Part shown: piece after piece, positions 1-7,991 of the stretch
How the letters are laid out: every line of letters starts with the position of its first letter
Numbering within the stretch: position 1 is the stretch's first letter
Translations under genes and position numbers: made by a program
Assembly: GCF_036013745.1 (NCBI RefSeq)
Contig: NZ_CP107880.1
Location: forward strand, 4,712,001 to 4,776,000
Length of the DNA stretch: 64,000 bases
DNA from: Streptomyces sp. NBC_00483
Lineage (GTDB): Bacteria; Actinomycetota; Actinomycetes; Streptomycetales; Streptomycetaceae
Direction: 5' to 3'
The notes under the pieces: generated by a model
Database searches by the model: none
Told to the model about the DNA's origin: nothing
What the model saw: only the letters and a program-made list of their open reading frames with translations

Positions 1-798
1 GGCGTTGAATACGAGGACTTGGGACGGCCGCCGCCGATCAAGCGACCGGGGGCGGCCGTCGGGCGCGAGGAGCAGTGGCTCCCCCATCCGCTCCTCGCGC
101 GGGGCCCAACTGCGGCAGCGGGGCGCGGGAGTTCCCCGCTACGGACACGCAGGAGGGCAGGGGCTGGAGTCGCGCCTCGTCGGCGACGCGCGACTCCAGC
201 GGGCCCGGGACAAGTGCGCGCCGAAGTCGGGGCCGGCAGTCGGCCAGACGGAGCGTACTGCGGCCGTCACGCTGATCGGTAGGGCGCGCGGATCGGTGGG
301 CCCGGGCCCCCGACCGGTTCGGGCCACCCCTGGTCGCGTCGTGCCCACCACAGGAAGCCGGAGTGCTCCGCACGTCCGGATGCCCTACTGGATTCGGCGC
401 AGCCAGACTCATCCTGGTGACCGGTGTCGCCGCCCCACCGGCGGGACTAGCGTGAATACGGCACTTAGCGCAGCCGCCGACAACAGCGCCGGCTTCCAGG
501 TCCCCGGTCCCGGACCCCCAGCACTCCGGCCTCCGCCTTCGAGGAGGTCGGGTCGCGGTCCGTGATTCCGCGTCGCGACCTGACGTTCTCCTTGTGCTCC
601 TTCCTGATCCGTTTCCTTCTTGATCCACCTCCTTCCTGATCCGTTTCCCCCCTGATCCGTCGTCTTTGCGGGGCGGTCCTTCGCCCGCAAGGACGCGCCG
701 GGTGTGTGTTGCCGACGCACAGGCCCGGCCTGCCCGCGCGCGTCGCACTTGTGCAGGGGGACACAGCGACGCCGCCGCGAGGGCCACCGCCGGTCCGG
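1..798. other. left-edge region without a supportable gene
   Basis: Open frames exist on both strands, but they are arginine/proline/serine-rich, overlap each other in several frames and show no recognisable domain, as expected for chance frames in GC-rich DNA. The stretch lies beyond the 3' end of the desaturase gene. The only clear structure is a 16-bp tandem repeat at 601-664. A decayed gene or the end of a gene outside the window cannot be excluded. Confidence 0.5.
601..664. repeat. 16-bp tandem repeat, four copies
   Basis: The hexamer TGATCC recurs at 605, 621, 637 and 653, an exact 16-bp period, with a unit close to TTCCTGATCCGTTTCC. One 20-bp stretch is identical at 597-616 and 629-648. 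The array is pyrimidine-rich on the plus strand, unlike its surroundings, and lies beyond the end of the desaturase gene. Its role is unknown; slippage-prone length variation between strains would be expected. Confidence 0.8.
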
Positions 799-1929
799 TC
801 ACTCGGCCCGGCGATGGCCCTCGCTCCCACCTTCCGCGCCGCGGTGTGCCGTCGGCAGGGCGTGCCGCAGCACCCGGCCCCACATCGACGCGTACTGCCG
901 CCACAACGGCCCAGTGGCGTACGGGAGTCCGTACCGGGCGCAGATCTTCCGGACGCGCGGAGCGAGCTCGGCGTAGCGGTTGCTGGGCAGGTCGGGGAAG
1001 AGGTGGTGCTCGATCTGGTGGCTGAGGTTGCCGGTGAGGAGGTGGAGCAGCGGCCCGCCTTCGATGTTCGCCGAGCCCTGGATCTGGCGCAGATACCACT
1101 CGCCCCGGCTCTCGCCCTCGATCTGCTCCTCCGTGTACGCGAAGGTGTGCACGTCACTGGGGAAGTGTCCGCAGAAGATGACCGTGTGCGCCCAGACGTT
1201 GCGGGTGGTGGTCGCGGTGAGATTGCCGAGGAGGCAGGGCAGCGCGGAGGGCCCCGCGAGGAGCGGGAAGAGGACGTAGTCCTTGGCCGCCTGGTGAACC
1301 GCCTTGCCCACCATCTCAGTTGTGTCCCCGAGGAAGGCGCGCACGCTCTTGCGGCCCGCCAACGCCTCGTCCACCTCCAGGTCGTACAGGGCGATGCCCC
1401 ACTCGAAGACGGGCGCGAGCAGGGCCGTGAACAGCGGCTGGAGGAGATGGCCCGGGTGCCAGGGCTGGTCCGGGGCCATGCGCAGGACCGTGTAGCCGAG
1501 GTCGCGGTCGCGGCCGACGACATTGGTGTACGTGTGGTGGAGGTGGTTGTGGGTGCGTTTCCAGGCATCGGCGGGGGTGGCGAAGTCCCACTCCCAGGTC
1601 GTCGAGTGGATCGCCGGGTCACCGAGCCAGTCCCACTGTCCGTGCAGGATGTTGTGGCCCAGCTCCATGTTCTCCAGGATTTTGGCGAAGGTGAGCAGGG
1701 CGGTGCCCGTGAACCAGGCGGGTGGGAAGAGGGAGACGGTGAGCGCGAGGCGTCCGCCGGTCTCGCAGCCGCGTTGCACGGCGATGACGGTACGTATGTA
1801 GTGGGCGTCGTCGGCGCCGCGCGCCGCCATGAACTCGGCGCGGAGCGCGTCCAGTTCACGGCCCAGTTGGTCCGTAAGGTCGGCGTCCGGTTCCCCGGGC
1901 GCCGGATCGCTGAATACAGCGGCGGTCAT
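799..1929 (-). CDS. membrane fatty acid desaturase (acyl-CoA/acyl-lipid type)
   Basis: This 376-residue protein belongs to the membrane-bound di-iron fatty acid desaturases, which insert a double bond into acyl chains using O2 and electrons from a ferredoxin/reductase. The three histidine boxes are visible: HNILH near residue 92, HNHLHH at about 127-132 and HQIEHH at about 304-309. Hydrophobic segments lie before box 1 and between boxes 2 and 3. The ATG at 1929 is chosen because AGAGGAG stands just upstream; an in-frame GTG at 1950 overlaps the preceding stop as GTGA and is the alternative. The gene directly follows its probable electron donor, as in the mycobacterial DesA3 pair (remembered, not searched). 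Substrate and position of desaturation are not readable. Confidence 0.92.
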   Translation of the reverse strand: MTAAVFSDPAPGEPDADLTDQLGRELDALRAEFMAARGADDAHYIRTVIAVQRGCETGGRLALTVSLFPPAWFTGTALLTFAKILENMELGHNILHGQWDWLGDPAIHSTTWEWDFATPADAWKRTHNHLHHTYTNVVGRDRDLGYTVLRMAPDQPWHPGHLLQPLFTALLAPVFEWGIALYDLEVDEALAGRKSVRAFLGDTTEMVGKAVHQAAKDYVLFPLLAGPSALPCLLGNLTATTTRNVWAHTVIFCGHFPSDVHTFAYTEEQIEGESRGEWYLRQIQGSANIEGGPLLHLLTGNLSHQIEHHLFPDLPSNRYAELAPRVRKICARYGLPYATGPLWRQYASMWGRVLRHALPTAHRGAEGGSEGHRRAE

Positions 1930-1946
1930 GAGGGTCTCCTCTGGAC

Positions 1947-3074
1947 TCACAGGTCGAGGACGAGCGTGCCCGCGGCGCCGTTGACGCAGGTCTGGATCAA
2001 CTCATTTGGTTCGCCGTGCAGTTCACCGGTGCGCAGGTCGCGCACCCGGCCCTCGACGATCGGGACGAGGCAGCCGAAGCAGAGGCCGCGGCGACAGCCG
2101 TGGGGCATCGGCACACCCACCGATTCGCCGGCCGCGAGAAGGGGCACACCGGGCTCCGCGTCCGCCCACCTGCCGCTGCGCGTGAAGCACACCCGGCCGC
2201 CGACCGCGTCGGCGCCCACCGGTTGCACGGGGGTCAGGTGGAAGCGCTCCACCCGCAGCCGTTGCCGCACTCCCCCTGCGTCCCACTGCCGCTCCGCCGC
2301 GTCCAGGAGCCCGGAAGGACCGCACACCCAGGTGTCCCGCCCGCGCCAGTCCGGACACGACGCGGCGATCCGGTCGGCGGTGAGGCGTCCGTCCGTGCGC
2401 GTATGGGTCAGACGAACCGTCAGCCAGGGCAACCTGGCTTCCAGGGCGGCCAGTTCGGCACGGAAGAGACACTCGTCCGGCGACGGCGCGCTGTGCAGGA
2501 GCAGCGTGTCCGGGGCGGCGCTCCCGCTACGGGCGAGCGTGCGCAGCATCCCCATCACGGGCGTGAGACCACTGCCCGCCGTCACGAACAGCAGCCGCTC
2601 CGGCAGCGGCCTCGGCAGCACGAACTCCCCTTGTGCCGGGCCGAGTCGGAGCACCGCGCCCGGGGCGGTCCTGTGCACCAGGTGCGGCGAGACCCGGCCG
2701 TCGGGGTGGGCCTTCACGGTGACGGTGATCTCGGCGGCCCCGTCGTCGGGCGCCGAGGTGATCGAGTACGTCCGCCAGTGCCGTACGCCGTCGATCTCGA
2801 CCCCGAGCGGAAGGTACTGCCCGGCCCGGTGGCCGCTCCAGCCCCGGCCCGGCCGGATCACCAGGGTGGCCGCCCCGGCGCCCTCGTCCCGTACGTCGGT
2901 GACCCGGCCCGCGGGATGCCGCGCCGACCACAAGGGATCGAGCAGGCCGAGATAGTCGTCCGGCGAGAGCGGGCTGGTCAGCCAGGACACGGCCGACAGA
3001 GCGGCGCGGCGCCCCGGCCGGCCGGTGAAGGACCGCAGCAGCGCTCCCGGTGAGCGTCGCGGCTGCTCGGACAT
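1947..3074 (-). CDS. ferredoxin reductase with C-terminal 2Fe-2S ferredoxin domain
   Basis: This 375-residue flavoprotein should pass electrons from NAD(P)H through FAD and its own iron-sulfur cluster to the desaturase. It has an FAD-binding barrel with RTYS near residue 101, a nucleotide-binding segment with TAGSGLTPVMGML near residue 160, and a plant-type ferredoxin domain with CRRGLCFGC plus a distal cysteine in IQTCVN. The ATG at 3074 is chosen because a GGGGAGGGG ribosome site precedes it; an upstream in-frame ATG at 3092 would place that site inside the gene. It is the first gene of a two-gene unit ending next to the desaturase start, so translation may be coupled. Confidence 0.92.
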   Translation of the reverse strand: MSEQPRRSPGALLRSFTGRPGRRAALSAVSWLTSPLSPDDYLGLLDPLWSARHPAGRVTDVRDEGAGAATLVIRPGRGWSGHRAGQYLPLGVEIDGVRHWRTYSITSAPDDGAAEITVTVKAHPDGRVSPHLVHRTAPGAVLRLGPAQGEFVLPRPLPERLLFVTAGSGLTPVMGMLRTLARSGSAAPDTLLLHSAPSPDECLFRAELAALEARLPWLTVRLTHTRTDGRLTADRIAASCPDWRGRDTWVCGPSGLLDAAERQWDAGGVRQRLRVERFHLTPVQPVGADAVGGRVCFTRSGRWADAEPGVPLLAAGESVGVPMPHGCRRGLCFGCLVPIVEGRVRDLRTGELHGEPNELIQTCVNGAAGTLVLDL

Positions 3075-3090
3075 GCGGGCGCCCCTCCCC

Positions 3091-3121
3091 ATACCGAATT
3101 CCCGAATGCCGGATACCGAAT
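3091..3121 (-). promoter_or_regulatory. direct repeat upstream of the reductase-desaturase unit
   Basis: ATACCGAAT occurs at 3091-3099 and again at 3113-3121, 22 bp apart, or two helical turns, with CCCGAATGCC between them. The pair lies 17-47 bp upstream of the reductase start, where a promoter or operator is expected. Two half-sites on one helix face suggest regulator binding. No regulator gene is adjacent, so the partner is unknown. Confidence 0.45.
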
Positions 3122-3492
3122 GGCTGATGTGCCGGCTCCGAACGCGCCGGGTCCCTCTCGGTCCCGTACGCGTGCGTCCCGCCGCCGTCGCCGGATCGCT
3201 TGCGCCGAGGGAAACACACGGGACGGCGGACCACACCGCCCCACGGCATGCTTCGCGCCATCGGCCGCACGGCTCCTGTCAGGCGGGATGCGCCGGTGCC
3301 CAGCGTGTGGCTCCGCCGATGCTCCCGAGGATGGCCCGATGGCGACGCCGCCGCCCGGCACGGACCGCCTCTCACGGGCCGAGCCGTACGCTGGGAACAC
3401 CGGGTGCTCCTCGTACGCCGACTCCGCTCGACGTCGCCTCCGGCGCACCACGACACGGGCCCCACAGGGCGGCCCGAAAAGGGGCGTGCGTC
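3122..3492. other. intergenic region between divergent units
   Basis: This 371-bp gap separates the minus-strand reductase start from the plus-strand DUF5994 gene. I see no gene with a recognisable domain. It should hold the promoters for both directions; the only clear element is the direct repeat at its left end. Confidence 0.5.
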
Positions 3493-3969
3493 ATGAACGC
3501 ACTGATCGCCCACCACAGTTCGACCGGTTCCGGGCCCATCGTCGTGCACCCGCCCGCCCGACTCTCCCTGCGCCCGCCGACCTTCCCGCCGGGACCGGTG
3601 TGCGGAGCCTGGTGGCCGCGCACCGATGAGCTGGCCACCGAACTGGCCGCCCTCATCGAGGTGTTCGAGGCGACCCGCGGGCGCGTGACCCGTATCGCCT
3701 CTCCGCGGGGCAGCTGGCCGACGGAGCCGCGCACCCTGTCCGTGACGGGCCACGTGATCCTGGCCGCGTGGTACACGTCCGGTCTCGACCCCTACACGAT
3801 CCGGCTCTTCTCCTACGGGGCCGGGCGCTGGGACCTGCTCGTCGTCCCGTCGAGCAGCCGGGACGACACGGCCGCCCGGCTGATGCACGCGGCGGCCGAC
3901 CCCGCGCTCTGTCTCACCGGGACGGCGCTGATGGCAACCGAGGGGCCCGCCGGTTCCACGAACGGATGA
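3493..3969 (+). CDS. DUF5994 family protein
   Basis: This 158-residue soluble protein matches the actinobacterial DUF5994 pattern as I remember it: a leading RLSLRPP, then GAWWPRTDELATEL, a central TRVT-like stretch and a late LFSYGAGRWDLLVVP followed by a DDTAARLMHAA helix. The function of the family is unknown; such genes often sit near sigma-B-type stress genes and STAS/anti-sigma proteins, as here. The ATG at 3493 follows an AAAAGGGG ribosome site. There is no signal peptide or membrane segment. Confidence 0.8.
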   Translation: MNALIAHHSSTGSGPIVVHPPARLSLRPPTFPPGPVCGAWWPRTDELATELAALIEVFEATRGRVTRIASPRGSWPTEPRTLSVTGHVILAAWYTSGLDPYTIRLFSYGAGRWDLLVVPSSSRDDTAARLMHAAADPALCLTGTALMATEGPAGSTNG

Positions 3970-4207
3970 CGGTTCATGACCGCCCGTCACCACACGTGTC
4001 ATAGGCGTACGTTGGAGCCACCGAGGGCACGTCGTACACCGGCATCCACGCGGGTCTCGTCCCCGGTGAGCAACGGCATCGGGGACGACCGTTCACGTCG
4101 CTCCGAAGACGGGTCCGCGTCATGGCAGCGACCACCCCGCCCCCGGAGGCACCCGCGGCCCGCGTCGCGCTGAATTCGCCGACGGGCCACGGGCCGCTGG
4201 TCGTGGG

Positions 4208-4603
4208 GTGGTGACCGGTCGAAAGGACGGCACCGGTCCGGATCAGCACGGGAGTGGACTGCGGCTGACGCTGGAGCGGACCCCCGTCACACCCGGCCAC
4301 TTCATGACCCTGTCCGTGGCCGGGGAGCTCGACACCGGCAGCATTCCCGCGCTCTGTGAACTCACCTCTCAGGTCCTGGGCGAGGGCAGCCGGCACCTGA
4401 TCATGGACCTGTCCGAGGTGACCCACTGCGACAACGCCAGCTTCTTCACCCTCCTCGGCATCCGCGAGGCCGCCCATCACGCCGGCGGCAGCCTCACCCT
4501 GGCCAACCCCAGCCCCTGCGTCCGACTCGCCCTCACCCACAGCGTCCTGCGTGATCTGCTCCCCTTCCACGACCTCTGTGCGCAGGAGCCACCGGACACC
4601 TGA
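4208..4603 (+). CDS. STAS-domain protein, anti-sigma factor antagonist type
   Basis: This 131-residue protein has the STAS fold pattern of SpoIIAA/RsbV-like antagonists: SVAGELDTGS early, LIMDLSEVTHCD in the middle and a C-terminal helix. Such proteins release sigma factors by binding an anti-sigma kinase. The usual phospho-acceptor region Asp-Ser-Ser-Gly reads CDNASFF here, so the position after the aspartate is asparagine rather than serine. It may therefore be insensitive to the normal phosphorylation switch or use the later serine. The start is one of two consecutive GTG codons (4208 or 4211) with only a weak ribosome site. No anti-sigma kinase gene is adjacent. Confidence 0.8.
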   Translation: MVTGRKDGTGPDQHGSGLRLTLERTPVTPGHFMTLSVAGELDTGSIPALCELTSQVLGEGSRHLIMDLSEVTHCDNASFFTLLGIREAAHHAGGSLTLANPSPCVRLALTHSVLRDLLPFHDLCAQEPPDT

Positions 4604-4635
4604 AGCCGATGGGGTGGGGGCCGCGAGTACCGCGG

Positions 4636-5346
4636 TCAGCTCGACGTGTCCCCGTTGTCGTCGAGGCGCAGACGACGGGCGAGTACGTCACGGGCGACGT
4701 CGAGGAGGGGTCTGTCCTGGCTGAAGGCATGGCCGCGCAACCGGATCAGCGCGTGGTCGCAGGTGATGTCGAGCTGGGCGGAGAGCATTCCGGTGGCCTG
4801 GTGGACCTCGGCGAAGTAGAGACCGGGCTCGTCCAGCAGCGCGGCGTACGTGAAGTCTGCGTGCGCGGCGGTGGCGATCGTGAGCTGGGCCAGGGTGTCG
4901 GCCAGGCCGAAGGCATCCGTCAGCTGGTCCGTGGACATGGGCCCGGGGCGGGTGCGGTAGCCGGTGAGCGCGCCGAGTCCGATGACCCCGATGCGCAGGG
5001 GGAAGGAGAACACGGCGCCTACGTCGAGCGCTTCGACGGCCGCGGGCAGACCCGGCCACCGGCTGTCGGTGAGCTCGGTGACATGGGGCACCAGCAACAG
5101 GGCGCCATGACGGGCCGCGTCGAGGCTGGGCCCGTGTCCCTGGATCTGCTGCAGATCCTCCAGCGCGGCGGTGTGCTCGCCGTGGGACTGTACGAGTTGG
5201 GCCGGGCCGCCGGTGGGCGACAGGAGCAGGGCGAGACCGTCCAGGCCCAGCACGTCGGCGAACTCCCCCAGCGGCAGCGGCGCCATACCCGGGCCGCTGT
5301 GCGAGCTGAGGGCACGCAGGTAGGCAGTCATGACCGGATGAGTCAC
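4636..5346 (-). CDS. GAF and ANTAR domain regulator (first of two)
   Basis: The 236-residue protein has an N-terminal GAF-like sensory domain (about 1-155) with FSFPLRIGVIGLGALTGYR and a C-terminal ANTAR RNA-binding domain (about 165-230) marked by QATGMLSAQLD, ALIRLRGHAF and DVARDVLARRL. ANTAR proteins act on nascent RNA as antiterminators. The GTG at 5346 follows GGAAGGGGG at workable spacing; an ATG at 5331 is possible. It lies next to a second protein of the same architecture on the same strand, and the two are probably co-transcribed. The signal sensed is unknown. Confidence 0.8.
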   Translation of the reverse strand: MTHPVMTAYLRALSSHSGPGMAPLPLGEFADVLGLDGLALLLSPTGGPAQLVQSHGEHTAALEDLQQIQGHGPSLDAARHGALLLVPHVTELTDSRWPGLPAAVEALDVGAVFSFPLRIGVIGLGALTGYRTRPGPMSTDQLTDAFGLADTLAQLTIATAAHADFTYAALLDEPGLYFAEVHQATGMLSAQLDITCDHALIRLRGHAFSQDRPLLDVARDVLARRLRLDDNGDTSS

Positions 5347-5422
5347 CGCTGCCGCCCCCTTCCGGGTGAGGTGCGGGCCCGCCGGAGGGCAGTCCGCTGA
5401 TCCCTGTCGGTGCAGGGGCCTC

Positions 5423-6166
5423 TCATCGACCGTGCCGACGCAGTAGCGACGAATCCGCCGTACCCCGCAGCACGTGTCGGGCGACCTCGGTGAGCCGCAT
5501 GTGATTGCTGCGCGCGTGGCGGCGCATCCGGGCGAAGGCGTCCTCGACGCTGGTGTCGAGCCGGTGCGCGAGGTACCCCTTGGCCTGCTCGATGACGATT
5601 CGGCTGTCCAGGGCCGACTGCAACTGCGCGGTCACTGTCATCTGTTCACTCACCGCCCGTTGTTGCAGGACGCCGATGGTGGCTGTGTCGGCCAGCGCCT
5701 GCGCCAGCCGCAACTGGGAGGCGCCCAGGGGTCCGGGCCTGTCCCTGAAGAGGTTCAGGGACCCGATCACCTGGTCGTGCAACCGCAGCGGGCAGGCCAC
5801 GACGGAGGTGTGGCCGAGCTCCACGGCCCGCGGCGCGAACCGGGGCCACTGGGTCCGCGCGGCCGCCGTGTCCAGCGCGACGTCGGCGACCTGTCGCTTG
5901 GTCCGGTAGCAGTCGTGGCACGGGCCTTCGTTCCACTCGACGCCGGCCAGCTCCAGCGTGCGGGTGCGCTCGTCGGAGGCGGCCGCGTCCACAAGGCGGC
6001 CGCTGGGTGTGGCCAGCAGGACACCGGCGGCGGCCACGTCCAACAGGTGCACGCAGTGCTCGGTCAGCATGTGCAGGAAGTTGATGACGTCGAAGTCCTG
6101 CACCAACGTGTCGGCGAGGTCGACGAATGCCGCCGCCAACTGCTCCTCGTGCGGCAGTTCGGCCAT
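5423..6166 (-). CDS. GAF and ANTAR domain regulator (second of two)
   Basis: The 247-residue protein shows a clear GAF domain (about 20-165), including EWNEGPCHDCYRTKR and VVACPLRLHDQVIGSLNLF, followed by an ANTAR domain (about 175-240) with QSALDSRIVIEQAKGYLAHR and ARSNHMRLTEVARHVL. The paired cysteines in GPCHDC are common in this actinobacterial GAF group and may make it redox- or ligand-responsive. The ATG at 6166 is preceded by GGGAGG. It lies upstream of, and probably in one transcript with, the GAF-ANTAR gene at 4636-5346; gene duplication is likely. Confidence 0.9.
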   Translation of the reverse strand: MAELPHEEQLAAAFVDLADTLVQDFDVINFLHMLTEHCVHLLDVAAAGVLLATPSGRLVDAAASDERTRTLELAGVEWNEGPCHDCYRTKRQVADVALDTAAARTQWPRFAPRAVELGHTSVVACPLRLHDQVIGSLNLFRDRPGPLGASQLRLAQALADTATIGVLQQRAVSEQMTVTAQLQSALDSRIVIEQAKGYLAHRLDTSVEDAFARMRRHARSNHMRLTEVARHVLRGTADSSLLRRHGR

Positions 6167-6305
6167 ACCTGCCCACCTCCCAGGGTGATTCGGCCATCAC
6201 CCTCCCACAGGCCGTCCCCCGTGATTGCCCTCCACTCTCCTCCTCGCCGCACCGTGTGGCCAGGACGTTTGCCGAGTACAGGCGGACGGCGCGGCGGTGC
6301 CGGAG

Positions 6306-7106
6306 CTACTCCGTCGCGCGGTTGCCCTTCTTGTCGCACGGGAGGTCCGAGAGCTTGCTGTGGGCGAGGAAGTCGCGGGTCGCCTGCTTCTCCACGTCGG
6401 AGATGGCCGTGGGCTGTACGTCGATGATCCCGCCGAAGGGGCGGTCGACGTCGCGGATGATGCACAGGGTCGCCGTCAGCATCACGGTCACCAGGGTCAG
6501 CGCGGCCAGCTGCCCACGGTTGTGCCTGCGCGGCAGGCAGAGGCCGAGGGCCGCCACCGTGACCGCGAGCACCGCCAGCAGGAACCAGAGGATGGCGCCG
6601 GGGATGCTGGCGGTCGCCTGGGTGAGGCGCTCCTCGCGCTCCTCGGAACGCTTGTGGTCGGCACTGACGAGCATGCCGAAGGCCGGTTCGCCCTCCATGG
6701 CACGGAAGTTCCGGCGCAGGTCGGTGGACCACACGCTGGGCGCCGACGAGCCCTTGCCGTCGGCCATTTCGGGCCACTCCTGGACGCGGACGGCGCGGGC
6801 GTAGCAGACGGCGTCGGCCTGGACGGCCGACCGCTGCTTCACGGTGGCGTACTCGGCGGTCTCGACGAGCTGGTCCAGGGCGCGCGCCTCGCCGCGCGCG
6901 GCCACCTCCGCCTTTCCGTACGAGCCGTTGGCGGTCACGAGGACGAAGGCCAGCAGCAGCACGGTCAGGGTGAGCAGGGGGCCGACGAGGTCCTTGACGG
7001 CCATGCCGGTGTCGTCGTCCTCGGTCAGCAGCCTCGGCCGCAGATATCGGTTGGCCGCGATCCCCGCGATCAGGGCGAGCGCGGCGACGACGATGACGAT
7101 GACCAC
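6306..7106 (-). CDS. DUF4239 family membrane protein
   Basis: This 266-residue integral membrane protein has an N-terminal hydrophobic helix (VIVIVVAALALIAGIAANR), a second one near residue 55 (LLTLTVLLLAFVLVTA), and a C-terminal pair including ILWFLLAVLAVTVAALGL and LTLVTVMLTATLCIIRDVDR. The IRDVDRPFGG ending is typical of DUF4239/bestrophin-like proteins, whose function is not established. The GTG at 7106 is preferred because GGAGGT stands 8 bases upstream; reading from 7157 would add a charged, less likely N-terminus. It follows a two-component pair transcribed in the same direction. Confidence 0.75.
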   Translation of the reverse strand: MVIVIVVAALALIAGIAANRYLRPRLLTEDDDTGMAVKDLVGPLLTLTVLLLAFVLVTANGSYGKAEVAARGEARALDQLVETAEYATVKQRSAVQADAVCYARAVRVQEWPEMADGKGSSAPSVWSTDLRRNFRAMEGEPAFGMLVSADHKRSEEREERLTQATASIPGAILWFLLAVLAVTVAALGLCLPRRHNRGQLAALTLVTVMLTATLCIIRDVDRPFGGIIDVQPTAISDVEKQATRDFLAHSKLSDLPCDKKGNRATE

Positions 7107-7216
7107 GAGCGAGTACCTCCGGGAGACAGGAAAACGGTGCTCCCTGCCATGGGGCACTGTGATCTTGTCCTGACCGTCCCCGCCCTCCGGATACGGCGGA
7201 CGGGCCCACTCACCCT

Positions 7217-7969
7217 CTATCGAGCGACAGGCGCTCCGCCGGAAAGCGGTGGTGGAGGGCCGGTGAGCAGCCCCAGGCGGGATGCCGTCGCGACCGCCGC
7301 CGCCCTGCTGTCCGCGCCGAGCTTGGTGTAGACGGCGCTGAGGGCGCTCTTGACCGTGCTCGGGCTGATGCCCCGGCGGGCCGCGATCTCCCGGTTGGAC
7401 AGGCCGGCCGCCACGAGCCGGACGATGTCGGCCTCGCGGGGTGTGAGCACCGGGGTGCTGCCCTGGGGCCCGGCCAGGGCATGGCGGGCGACGCCGGGGC
7501 CGAGGACCGTCTCGCCGCGGGCGACCGCGCGGACCGCGGCGAGCAGCGATTCGGCGGACGCCTCCTTGCCGAGGAATCCGGTGGCGCCGGCCCGCAGCGC
7601 GGAGGTCACCGTCTGCGCGGTGACGTAGGCGCTGAGGATGAGGACGGCGGGCGCCGGGTCCAGCGCGCGCAGTTCGCGGACGAGTCGGATGCCGTCGTCG
7701 ATGCCCGCGCCCAGGTCGAGGTCGACGACGGCGACGTCCGGGGCCTCGGGGCGGCGGGCCGCGCGCAGGGCGTCGTCGGCGTTCGCCGCCTCGGCCACGG
7801 GCGACAGGTCGTCGACCGTCGTGAGCAGGGTGCGCAGGCCGATCCTGAGCGCGGGGTGGTCGTCGACGACGAGGACCCGGGTGGGGCGGGCGCGGCCGGT
7901 CCGGGCGGGGACCGGCTCGGGTATGCCGGCGGGGACCGGCTCGGTTATGCCGCTCAGGACGTCACTCAT
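7217..7969 (-). CDS. NarL/LuxR-type response regulator
   Basis: This 250-residue response regulator carries a receiver domain (about 30-150) with RVLVVDDHP, the phospho-acceptor aspartate in AVVDLDLG and the conserved lysine in FLGKEAS. A LuxR-type helix-turn-helix follows near the C-terminus (LTPREADIVRLVAAGLSNRE, then ISPSTVKSALSAVYTKLG). It is the partner of the kinase ending just upstream and presumably controls transcription after phosphorylation. The N-terminus carries an eight-residue tandem duplication (EPVPAGIP/EPVPARTG) that is not part of the domain. The ATG at 7969 lies in a triplicated 13-bp sequence, so the exact start is uncertain. Confidence 0.92.
   Translation of the reverse strand: MSDVLSGITEPVPAGIPEPVPARTGRARPTRVLVVDDHPALRIGLRTLLTTVDDLSPVAEAANADDALRAARRPEAPDVAVVDLDLGAGIDDGIRLVRELRALDPAPAVLILSAYVTAQTVTSALRAGATGFLGKEASAESLLAAVRAVARGETVLGPGVARHALAGPQGSTPVLTPREADIVRLVAAGLSNREIAARRGISPSTVKSALSAVYTKLGADSRAAAVATASRLGLLTGPPPPLSGGAPVAR
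7905..7950 (-). repeat. 24-bp in-frame tandem duplication in regulator N-terminus
   Basis: A unit containing GGGGACCGGCTCGG is repeated with a 24-bp period and encodes the motif EPVPA twice at residues about 10-24 of the response regulator. It lies ahead of the receiver domain and looks like recent slippage in a linker. Confidence 0.7.
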
Positions 7970-7991
7970 TTACGTCACTCATCCACGTCAT
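7959..7991 (-). repeat. 13-bp triplicated sequence at the kinase-regulator junction
   Basis: ACGTCACTCAT starts at 7959 and 7972, and ACGTCAT at 7985, on the plus strand. On the coding strand this yields two ATGAGTGACGT start regions 13 bp apart. The upstream ATG (7982) opens a six-codon frame, Met-Ser-Asp-Val-Asn-Glu, that stops within the second copy; the downstream ATG (7969) opens the regulator. The kinase stop codon lies in the third copy. Confidence 0.75.

Noticed and set aside
1..798. Several overlapping open frames at the left edge
   Set aside because: No ribosome sites with sensible starts, no domains, and low-complexity Arg/Pro/Ser translation in every frame.
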